Source: Edolisoma coerulescens (Eukaryota > Chordata > Aves > Passeriformes > Campephagidae). From it: a DNA stretch of 64,000 nucleotides. The notes under the pieces are model-generated. The model was not told where the DNA came from. It searched no databases and saw nothing but the letters and a program-made list of their open reading frames with translations. Within the stretch, counting starts at the first letter, position 1. Each line of letters opens with the position of its first letter. The translations under genes and the position numbers were made by a program. The stretch is taken from NCBI GenBank assembly GCA_013397115.1, contig VWZW01004078.1, positions 1 through 64,000 of the forward strand, read 5' to 3'. Of the stretch, positions 1 through 9,985 are shown piece by piece.

Positions 1-235
1 TGTCTTTCAAACCGAGACACTAGCAAAACTGTTTCTAGCTAGTATTGTTTCATCGAGTTATTCCATCCTTGTTCCATCCCAGGTACAGGACTTTGCATTT
101 ATCTTTGTTTAACTTCATAAGATTTCTATTCACAGTTTCTTCAACCTCTTGTAGTCCCTTTGATTAGCCACCTTAATCTCTGAGATAATCCAACAGATCA
201 TTTCACTTTGATATCATCAGTGTAATTAGATGTGA
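1..235 (-). mobile_element. CR1 LINE fragment, old, antisense
   Basis: This stretch resembles the reverse complement of the C-terminal ORF2 region of avian CR1. The phrase caggactttgcatttatctt followed by tgtttaacttcataag matches the segment that encodes the 'MKFNKxKCxxLHLG' part of CR1 ORF2 when read on the minus strand. A later 'tatcatcagtgtaatt' fits the upstream CR1 segment usually read as 'ggtgtcatcagcaaact'. It is strongly diverged, has no open frame, and runs off the left edge, so the real element may extend outside the window. The family call is from memory of CR1 consensus sequences. Confidence 0.7.
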
Positions 236-850
236 TTAAGTTTTTTGCTCAATTTTAGCTATCTACTGGTGTTGAGACATCCTGGAGTATTCAAGGTATC
301 CCATTGGGTTGACAGTTATGACACAAGACCTCGAGAATAGTATGTGCCCTTTGACAGCAATAAAAGCTGATGGGAGTGTGTTCTCCATGCCACGCAGAGG
401 TTTAGATGTAAACATATGAAGTGAGTAAGTATATTTAAGTAATCCACATGCACACATTGACCTGTGAGCTGTCCATGCTATCGTTATAGTCTGCAGGGAT
501 CTGGAAATTTGTTTACTTGCCACATATGTGTGTTTAGTGTGCCATGAGATCTTTAACAGTTGTCTCTTTAACGAAATTTCCGTGTGCAGCTAGCAGAAAC
601 AACAAAAGACCTGCATAGGAGACCTGTGTTGTCCTGTACTGGCACTTGAGGTCTAACATGACACAACAAAGAATTTCAAATGGGTTGTGCACTTATTTTG
701 AAACAGTGAAACAAATCTGTATCAAAGTGGAGTTGAAGAAGTCTAAGGAATTAGTTCAGCCTTTAAGAGACTTGCAAATTTAGCCAGCTTAACAGCTTTT
801 TAGCCTGTATAGGCTTAGTTCATTTGCCCCAAATATAGGCTCCTGGAGCC
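236..850. other. Unassigned non-coding DNA
   Basis: I see no gene, RNA or repeat here that I recognise. Short open frames such as a minus-strand one at 263-523 have no domain, no biased composition and no splice context, and are treated as chance. Confidence 0.6.
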
Positions 851-1290
851 ATTTATGATATGCTGGGATATCCAAGATCTACACACAGAAGTGACAGATG
901 GGATATAAAGCAGACCTATGTCACCCTGGAGTGGCGGCTGGAGTATTTAGAAAATGGCATGAGATGAACCCATTTAGGCAAATTGTTCAAGTCTCAGTCA
1001 GTGTATTGACCATAAATTGTATCAGTTAACTTAAATGTGGGCACCTACGTTTAAGGTGCAAATTTACTTGCCCTAGAATATACAAGCCACCTTACTCGTA
1101 TGGTAGTTAGGCCCCAATGCTTTCAGGAGGTCTTTATAGTTCTGAAACAGAAACTGGAGAGCAGACAAAAAACACCCAACACCCATAATGGTACTAGTAT
1201 TCTGTGTGTAGGCAGCTGAACTAAATCCTGCATAAGGTGGATGAATCTGAATTCCACCTCCATATAAAAGGATAAAGTATGCAGGGAAGA
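851..1290. repeat. Possible old LTR-like interspersed repeat
   Basis: This block is less AT-rich than its surroundings and contains phrases such as gtgggcacctacgtttaagg, followed by a run of moderately GC-rich sequence and ccatataaaagg near its right edge. The wording resembles old ERVL-type LTRs of birds, but I cannot name a family, find TG...CA ends or see a target-site duplication. It could equally be unique sequence. Confidence 0.25.
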
Positions 1291-4200
1291 ATAGAATGAG
1301 AATGACCCTAGTGCATCCTCTATTAATGTGGTTTTTTGCTAATATATATATAATTATGTACTGTGAGCCTTATGCACCTCAGAATAAACTGTGCTTTATG
1401 TTTAGCAACATAAGGCAAGAAGCATAGAAAGGTAAAACAATGCTTATTCACTAACTCATTTGAAAGTGTACTAAATAGCACTATTTAAGCAACCCCTTTT
1501 TTTGTTGTTGTTTTTCACATAAAACTTCACAGCAATAAAAAATCATTTTTTCACTTGGTTTACTATGCAATAAAATGGTGAAACCTCCAAGACTTTTTTG
1601 AAATGATACCACTAACAGAGATACCAGGTGTGGTTTACAAGAGTGTAAGTCTTCCATCTGCTACATATACAAGTGTCTCTGCCTTCACATTTCTGCTAAA
1701 GATGATCCCAAACTCACTTCTTGGAACACTAAAATGGTAGGCTGGATACACTGGAGGAAGAAAAAATTGGTTTATACAGAGAAATGTTGTTGAAAATTCA
1801 TAACTTGAATTTTTGTTCCTTCAGGGGGTCACTGCTGGAAATCAGGGAACAAGTGAAAGAAAGCTATAAAATTCTAGTTCTACATTTATATTAACCAATA
1901 TTGTAATGCTGCCACTTATAACTCACCTAACTCACCTCTGACTAACTCTGCAACAATTTTGCAATAAAATTAAATATATAATTATATTTTAAAATAATTT
2001 TATGTACACCCAGAACCACAGAAGAATTCAAGTACTTAGCTATGCTGAAATTAAATTTAGTCACCTAAAAGCAACATTCTGGAGAACTTGTCCCAGTCCT
2101 ATCACTTAATCCAATGTTTGTTGTCACTTCTCTCTTTTTATCTGTGTAGTGCTTATTGATTTCATTTGTGCCTTTACTTGGTTCTAGTAAGTTTTATACA
2201 CTTCAATTTTCTCATGTATGTGGAACAAAGATTTTCCATTTTTAATTTAAAAACCCGCACCATTTTCTGTTTTTTTCTGTTTTCTTCTTGAAAGTGTATC
2301 TTCAGATTTATTGCCATCTCATCAGATTTGGAAATAATCTAGATGGCAACTGGAAGTCATGATACAATAATGTGATATTGAAAAAATATCTACAAATCAG
2401 AATGTTAATTTATATTCTGGCTATCTGGTTGGAATTCTTACCATCATTTCTCCCCACCAAATCATATATTCTTATTTGCAAATGTTGATAATCAATGTTT
2501 ATCAAGCTCATTGTTTTCTTACAGTTGCTGCCTTCGAGTTTACTAACAATAGTAAAGAATAGTAAGATATACTAAGAATAGTATCCTAATTCCTTGGTTA
2601 GAAACAATAATCAAATAGCTTTGACTTGCAAACATTTTTTTAATGAGGAAAAAAAAAAAGAGGACAATAAGAATTTTAACTTGGAAAAAAAACATCAGAT
2701 TTTTGGACACTATTCCTAAATAATTCATCAAAAATAAAATGGAGGAGATGGATGACATAAAAAAGAACCATGACGGTTCATTAGTCTTGATGGTGTATCA
2801 CACAATGAAAGAATGACAAGATATTCAATAATTCTGAAAGAAAAGATGATTTTAAATGTAAGCTCTATGTTTTGAAGCAGGTGTGTTTAGACAGAGTTGC
2901 ACAGCAAAAGGAAGTATAGCTTAGCTTGTTGCATTATATATATACATATGTGTATATATCTGACACTGTGTTTCTAAATTAACATCTCTGAGGCTGTTTG
3001 AAAGTGGTACACTTTAAAGAAGTATGAAGAGGTAGGTTTTAATTTAATTGACTGTTCCGAGAACTGAGTGAAGCTCAAAGAGCAAATGCAAGTCAGAGAA
3101 AACTGCTTCAGAGGAGAACTTTTCAGAGTATTATTCCTATGTTTTCTAGAAAATGTTGTGGTCTGTGAAGTATAGTTTGCACCGAATATTATCATTGTGT
3201 AAGCTTGCATTAAGTCATTTTTTGAGGAAACTGGATTTATTTGTATCTCAAATTTCCTATGCTGGTGTGTAGTTCAGAGAGCTGGCATACTGCCTCCAGC
3301 ATCTGATGTACCTCTCACTCCCAGCCCAGCATTTAAGTTGGATATCTTAGTTTGAAGGATGATTCTTGTAGCATTCCCCACCCACCTCTGCAATTTTTTT
3401 TCTTTTCCTCAAGCAGACCAACCAACTTTGTTCTAAATTTGCAGAGGGTCCAAATACATTCCAGTTTACTTTGTTTTGGCTTGTTCTGTTAGATGCCTAT
3501 TCAACTAAAGGGAATTTTTGCTTCTACCCACAAGCTGTTGCTTTGTCCTACATTAATCCTGTCATTTTGCCTGTAGAACATTACACCACAACTTGGTGTG
3601 TAAAGTCTCAGTAACCTTTAAAGATGACTGTAGCACAGGAATCAAACTTGAGAATTGAATTGGATTTTTCGTGGCTTAAAGTCTGAGGAGTCTCATGCAT
3701 GGAAGACCAGCTACTGCAAGACACTCACATTAAAACATGCATGTGTAAACACCACATGTAATTTTAGCATAAAATGAAATACAGATACCCATGAGAAATA
3801 AATCTACAATTTAAAGAAAGAAAAATACATTGATTTTTGTTATCAGAGTTGTTATATAAACTAATCTGAAATTCTTGAGCAGAAATTCTGATGGAAAACA
3901 ATAAAGTCTGTCTCCCTAGAATATTGGAACAATTAACAATAAACAGACGTAGTAAAATGACAAACAGTCAAGAAGACAGCATTGTAAGCTTTATAGTTCT
4001 GCTTTTCAGAGATTTTTGGCAAATTTTTTAGTTTTGACCCTTTGTATGTTTCTTCTGTATCCCCTAAATAGTTTAGTATCATATAGAAATTTTAATACTG
4101 TCCTCTCCTTATGTCACCCATCTATGGGACAACCTGTCTGAAAGTGAAATGAATATATGCTTAGGAGTATTGAGTATCCATGGAAGCATATAACGACTAG

Positions 4201-6109
4201 AGTTATTAAGATGTCCTTTAGTATGCTGGAAAAATAGTGAGATGGTTTCACAGTCCTCTCTTTAAGTAAGTAGGTCCTCTACATTTTGTACAGAAGAATT
4301 TACAGATCTTCATAAGAGTAATGTTTTATTTTAATTTCATGTCAATGGATAATTCTATTCACATTTATAAATAGTAAATAAAACTGTGTGATGGTAATTG
4401 AAAAATAAGTGTTTCAATATCTGCAATTTCAACACATTGATAATGCCCTACAACAATAACAAGTTATTTCTGAACTCCTTTTTAACACAGGACATTGTGA
4501 CAAGATTTGTCCAATGATGTATGACTTTTCCTTTGTTATCGAAGAAAATGTCATGTTTTGCTTTCAATCTCAGGGTAATAATCTTATATCTGAGTTCAGG
4601 GACTGCATTTTCAAACCATCATATTTGTGTGAGCTACTGACAAGCTGGTATATGAAAAATATGAAAAAGTCTATCAACAAAAAGTGTATCCAAAGGACCT
4701 TTAAAAGTTACCTTAAACTCAGTAACTGACTGTAAGTTTATGATATTGGAACTGCTCACAGCTATCTCCTAAAAGATGTCGGTAGATTTCACATACATTT
4801 CATAACAGCCTAAGTAATGCAGGCTAACCCAATTTTTGTAGTATCACACTTGTCAAGGCACCCAGATGATCTGTGCAATCATATGGATTTATGATCCAAG
4901 AAAAGTAGAGATTCCATGAGGGGATGATAATAGAGAGAAGCATTGAAAGAAATACCAGTTCCACACAGAAAATAAGAATCAGTTTCTGATAAGTACTTTC
5001 AGTTCAGATATGTTCATACTTTCAGAACTATTTCTTTTATAGTGAGCATCTTATTAAACTTCCTAAAATAGTTATAAAATAGATGTTGTTTTTGCATTAA
5101 ACAACAAGCTCAACCTAATGGGAGAATAGAGCTCATTTTTACTCCTGGGATTTTACTTACTTAAGGAGATTGTGGCAGTTTGCTTAAGTTCACCATGCAG
5201 TGCAAATTCACTGGCTAAGTGCCAGATCAAAGAACTACAGTACTGTTCAGAGTGCTATGAGCGACAATCTGACTTCCAGAGACATGAAAGAAAATGGAAG
5301 GGAAAAGCAAAGAAGTAAAAGATGGAAAAATTGCTTAAAGTTATAGTGTAGTGACAAAGCCCACTGATATACAGAAAAAAAGCAAACAACAAAGCCACAC
5401 TATAACTCCCTGGAAGTATTTTTCTTTTCATTCCCATGGGGGAAAAAGATTTTAAAAAAAATGATCCAACTATATGATAAAACAGCAGTATTGGTAATGG
5501 AGAGATGAGATCAGGAAGCATCTGGGAGACTGGACTACTAGCTAAAAATATTTTCTCTAAATCTGAAAACCCATGGCTGTGAACTTCAGAGAACCCAGGA
5601 AAAAGTCCTGGCAAGTGATTGCTGTAACAACCCAGTTGCAGAATGTTTTTGAGTCAGTAATAAGCTTGTCTTTTGCTACTGTGGGCATTTTTAGACAGCA
5701 AATTATATTTCTCACATCAAGTTCCAGTCTAGACTTAAAATATTTAGCTTACACTATTTTTATCGGTACATTCTTTTTCCAGTGGGAAAAACACAGTCGT
5801 TTGCAGGTTTGATGGGTAGAACTATCCTGTAATGCCCAACATCTATTTTTAAGGTGGTTATTTTATACTAGGCCCTTCACTGTTACATGGCTGGAGTCAG
5901 GTGAGAATTTCACCCTGCAGGATTGTTTTTCCTTCTTAGTTGTGAAAAGGAAAATAAAAAGTCTAAATGTATGGTTATACAACCCAGTTCAAACAAGTTT
6001 TATTTTATTGGTTTTAATAGTTACAATACAAAATCTTGTGGAATGCAAGTGAATATCCATGTGCTAGAAGACTGGAAGACAGATATTACTGTTTAAGAGT
6101 GGTGACCCC
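1291..6109. other. AT-rich non-coding DNA
   Basis: There is no supportable gene or recognised transposon here. The stretch holds homopolymer runs, an AT/GT dinucleotide patch at 2,934-2,959, and small chance open frames, the longest a minus-strand one of 119 codons at 5,255-5,614 that lacks any domain I recognise. Confidence 0.6.
2934..2959. repeat. Short alternating purine-pyrimidine (TA/TG) patch
   Basis: This is an imperfect TA dinucleotide run with an internal catatgtg core, self-complementary over much of its length. It is a typical short simple repeat. Confidence 0.7.
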
Positions 6110-6127
6110 ATGATGATGATGATGATG
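6110..6127. repeat. (ATG)6 microsatellite
   Basis: There are six perfect ATG units, counted directly in the sequence. No coding context is visible around it. Confidence 0.9.
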
Positions 6128-6795
6128 GCCATACAAATTACAGCCTTTCGTACCCAAAATATTTCACACTCTTTTACCTAGAAGAATATATTGAGAACCT
6201 CTGGGTTATAGAATAACAAGCCAACTGACATCTTGTGGCTTTTCATAGCCTGATAAAAACTTCTCTTCCTCTGCAGTACTACCCTCATGCTTTAGTCATA
6301 ACAGCAACTTGGAGTCTAACCATATTTCCTCTGGATGCTACTGTGCAATTTCCTAGTGAAACTGTTACATCCACTATCACTGTCTGGGGTGTTGGGGGTC
6401 TAACATTCTCTAAAGCCTGTTATACAATAAAAAAAATGTGCAGTTTAAAAGAAAAAAAGCACATGGGAGTAAACTATGTAGTCAGGCAAAAGAAGAAAAA
6501 TATTTTCTAGCTTGCAGGTATATTAAAACAGAAAATAATTACAAGTAAAACAGAAAATTAGGAACTACAGGTAATGTAGGAATTACAAGTAAAACTGATG
6601 CATAATTGAGTTATGTCCCACAGGGAGACCTTCACCTCAAAATTCGTCCTTGAACAGATGAAATACTTGCTACAAAATTATGTCAATACTGTTTATGCTA
6701 CTAAATTTGAAAAAGAAAAAGGAGAGAATAAAAAAGAGAAAGATAAGATCAAGATAAATGATAAAGATAAAAATTGGAAAAAGAAAAGAAAAGAA
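6128..6795. other. Non-coding DNA upstream of the AAAAG microsatellite
   Basis: No gene is visible. A local near-duplication of attacaagtaaaac occurs at about 6,538 and 6,582. The stretch becomes increasingly purine-rich (A/G) towards the microsatellite. Confidence 0.6.
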
Positions 6796-6865
6796 AAAAG
6801 AAAAGAAAAGAAAAGAAAAGAAAAGAAAAGAAAAGAAAAGAAAAGAAAAGAAAAGAAAAGAAAAG
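6796..6865 (+). repeat. (AAAAG)14 microsatellite
   Basis: There are fourteen uninterrupted AAAAG units. Imperfect AAAAG/AAAAAG units extend the tract left to about 6,778. A plus-strand frame reads through it as a repeated Lys/Arg/Glu pattern, which is a product of the repeat and not evidence for a protein. Confidence 0.95.
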
Positions 6866-7539
6866 AGAAAAAGCTAAATCTCTGTGTAGAGCTTCAGACT
6901 CATTTGATAAGAGAAAACAAACCAACTACTTTGTGAGGCGATTCAGTCTCTAGATTAATTTAGATAGATTTCTTTGGTTTTTGACTTTTACTTTTTTTCC
7001 TATACAGAGACACAGACTGCAGTTAATTTTGCTACAAGTCCAAACATCTTCAAACTGCAAAATGGCAAAACGTGAAGCTGTTGTGTAAAAACTAAAATTC
7101 ATGAAGCTTGTTTATTGGCACTTCTCTACTTGCAACACATTTCTGAGATTCCAGCATTATTACCTGTTCACAGTGATTGTGTTTCAAATTATGACTATGT
7201 TTCAGGATGAATAAAGGCACTATAATTCTGTATTAGGCCGTCCATCACAGTTCATTTCCATTTACTTAAAATATGTAAAGGCAAGGATGGTGTACAAGGA
7301 CTACAGAAGACCTTCTAGCAATCTTTATCACCTCCTGCTGCTGGCCATAAGAAGTGGAAGAAGCTGTGGCACTGGAAGAATGATACTTGGCAACACTACT
7401 AAATAAAAGGGGATCAAAGAATGGTGTCTCTGAGTACAAGTAGCATCCCCTGTGTTATCTCTCTTTATAGCTGGGTCATTCTGGAAAAAAAACAAACCCC
7501 AAACAATTAAATACAGTCAGGGAGGATGTTAATGACTCT
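6866..7539. other. Unassigned non-coding DNA
   Basis: No gene or recognised repeat. The right-hand 100 bp may already belong to the LTR that follows, whose left boundary I cannot fix. Confidence 0.5.
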
Positions 7540-8276
7540 GTTGAGTGCAGTTGGCAATGTTTTGTCAGCAGGGAACTTCAGGGATGTCCTCTGTGAAGAG
7601 AGGCTGGGAGTGCCCTGCATGCAGTAGGGCATGGCTAAGCCCACAAGCCCGGGTGGTAGCATCGCAGAGGTGACATATTTAAGAAAGACAGGCAACGAGG
7701 ACTGAGGAGAAAAGTGAGAAACAGTCCTGCAGACAGCAAGGTGACNCGATTCTCTTGCAGCCCCTGAAGAACCACTGGGAAGCAGATATCCCCACCGTAG
7801 CCCATGGGTGACCCCATACTGCAGTAGATGAACAGGCCCCAAAGGAAGCTGTAGTCTGTAGGATAGACCCATGTTGGAGGAAAAGTGTGAAGAGCAAGAA
7901 AAGCAGAGAGAACCTGGTACACACAGCCCCCCATTCCCCATCTCCCCCCATTCCCCACCTCTCTGTGCCACTCAGGAGAGGGAGGTAGAGGATTCAGTAA
8001 TAAAGGAGTGAACCTGAACCTGAGAAGAAGGTGTGTGTGGGAGAAGGTGATTTATCTTTTTTTGTTTTTGTTTCACCATTGTACTCTGTTTCAAATTAAT
8101 AATAAATGAAATTAATATTCCTTGAGTCCTGTTAGAGTAACTGGCAAGTCATGTCCCTGTCTTTATCTCAACCCATCAGCTTTTTCAGCTTATTTTGTCC
8201 CCTTGTCACGTTGAGGAGCAGAGAGGAAGAGAGCAGCTGAGTAAGGGTCAGGCAGGTGGCCAAGATCACCATGGTG
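7540..8276 (+). mobile_element. Endogenous retrovirus LTR (ERVL-like), old and diverged
   Basis: The order of landmarks follows a common avian LTR family. A U3-like segment (ggtggtagcatcgcagagg) is followed by a TATA-like catatttaag at 7,674-7,683. A transcribed part then contains ccattccccatctcccccca. Next come an AATAAA polyadenylation signal at 8,101-8,106 and the phrase ctttatctcaacccatcagc. It ends near ggccaagatcaccatgg, which I read as a decayed 'gtcaacccacca' terminus. No gag, pol or env sequence flanks it, so it is a solo or fragmentary LTR. Minus-strand open frames of 90-154 codons at 7,507-7,971 are antisense shadows. An ambiguous base lies at 7,746. The orientation rests on the poly(A) signal and TATA order. 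The family name is from memory and the left boundary is approximate. Confidence 0.65.
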
Positions 8277-9843
8277 AAGAAACAAGGTCTCTAATCAATA
8301 GCACAGTGTGAGAATTTGCACACTTCCCTTCTCTTGTTTAAAAGTAATGGTAAACCCAAAGATAGAAGGTATAGGAAAAAAAGCATCAATCACTTTCTCA
8401 AAGTATGAAGAGAAAAATCTTTTAGTGCAACCTCAGACCTAAACTGCGGAATGAGAAAAATATTTTAGGAAGCTACAGTTGTATTCTGTTAAGGCATGGA
8501 CATCTACTTTTGTAGATTCAGAAAATGTTATGGTCATTCAGCTTGACCTCTCATGTAACATGGGCCATAGTATTTTATTCAGTGACTTCCACAATTAGTC
8601 TTTAGCCTAGAAATCCTGTCTTGACTTTTTCTGATTAAGATCTACTATTGACTATTGTGTTTTTAGGCTAGATTTTATTTTAGTTAAAATAAATATTAGC
8701 TGGTGAGATTTGAAAATTTTGGAAATTGTTCCTTTGAACCTCATGTATCACTGTCTCGTTTAATAATTCTTGGATGATTAGTTCCTTGGTGTCATAGAAA
8801 TAGCTGCCTATATGTTGCTTGTGACCCTACTCTTTCCTGCAGTCTCTTCGTAATGTGACAAGAAAAAAATAGCAATTTTGTTACCTCATTCCCACCAATC
8901 CAGATATCCATGCCTGATTTAACCTACTATTAAAAATGTCAGCTTGTAAAAATACAAGCACTTTTTACGTTACTATGGAAATTGAAATACTGGAGTCACA
9001 TTTAGCTGTTCTAACTCATTATCTTTTAAAATATGTTATGTAGTAGAGTGAGGTAAAAGATGGTAACATTTTCTAATAGATCAAATATATACAGTAAACC
9101 CATAAAGGCTAAGGAGTGCAGATCCACTGCTTTTGACAGAAGATCCACCAAATTTACTGAATATGCATAATTTCTGATACTATTAAAATAAGCTGTCCCC
9201 AACTGCAGCCTGCATAAGTCTTCATTTAATGAAAACAGTAGTTCAGTTACCATACCATTTTAGAATTTTCAATCCCTGCATAGAGTGTATTTCTTGTTTG
9301 TGTAAAGAACTTCTAGTGCATAGATCAGAGGAATAAAAGAATAAGCAAATTAAAAACACAATTCCCACATCCCAGTTCTTAGTAGCAGAATTTGAGCAGC
9401 CCTGTGCATGTGCATACACCCACAGAGAAGGCTGTGGGTGGTAAATTCATTGACAAGCGGTTAAAAATAAAAGGCAAAGCCCACTTGGTTAATTGCTCAT
9501 GTTGCCTGCTTTCACAGTTGGCATTTTCTCAAATGAAAATGAAGTACTCTTTTCCAACACAGACTTTTAAAACAACAGAAATGTTGAGCTGTTTACAAAC
9601 CATTTCCTGAAATTTTGCAACTAGAATATCTTTAACTTTCACATGTAAGAGAACCAGAAGAACAACAACAGTAACCACCAGTTTTAAAATTTTAAGTGGA
9701 TGCGTAAGTATAAACTAAGTTGTTTGTTATCAGTGTCTCAGTACAATGACACCTACATGAAAATCAGGTAAGTTGAATCTGTTATGTGATACAGCAGGAT
9801 GAAAATCCTAAATTTTTTCACTGCTTTCTAGTGAGCATTATAG
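8277..9843. other. AT-rich non-coding DNA
   Basis: I recognise nothing. Short open frames at 9,026-9,253 (minus) and 9,392-9,610 (plus) have no domain or context. Confidence 0.6.
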
Positions 9844-9985
9844 AGATATTTAGCTCAGGTGATTAGAGCATTGTGCTAATAGTGTCAAGGTTATGGGTTT
9901 GATCCCTGTAAGAGCAGTTCATTTAACAGCTGGACGTGATGATCCTTGTGGGTCCCTTCCAACTAAGAATATTCTGTAATTCCTT
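9844..9985 (+). mobile_element. tRNA-Ile-derived SINE with CR1-type tail (TguSINE1-like)
   Basis: The head follows tRNA-Ile(AAT). The RNA polymerase III A box is tagctcaggtgatt (9,851-9,864), and the anticodon-loop sequence gctaat keeps AAT at 9,878-9,880. The phrase gtcaaggttatggg matches the variable/T-arm region, and the B box is ggtttgatcc (9,896-9,905). After a short linker the tail reads gatgatccttgtgggtccct, then ttccaac and attctgtaattc, which is the conserved CR1 3' end used for reverse-transcriptase recognition. A tRNA-Ile head joined to a CR1 tail is the arrangement published for TguSINE1 of passerine birds (from memory). Substitutions in the stems and the missing 3' acceptor half argue against a functional tRNA gene. 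Confidence 0.85.

Noticed and set aside
5255..5614. 119-codon minus-strand frame
   Set aside because: It overlaps another frame on the opposite strand and has no recognisable domain or splice context; its length is compatible with chance over 64 kb.
6613..6936. 107-codon plus-strand frame with a strongly basic Lys/Arg/Glu repeat
   Set aside because: The repeat is a direct translation of the (AAAAG)n microsatellite; the flanking residues show no domain and there is no gene context.
7507..7971. Minus-strand frames up to 154 codons
   Set aside because: They lie antisense within an LTR, overlap each other in several frames and cross an ambiguous base.
9844..9912. A functional tRNA-Ile gene
   Set aside because: The stems are mutated, the 3' acceptor half is missing and a CR1 tail follows, so it is a SINE head.
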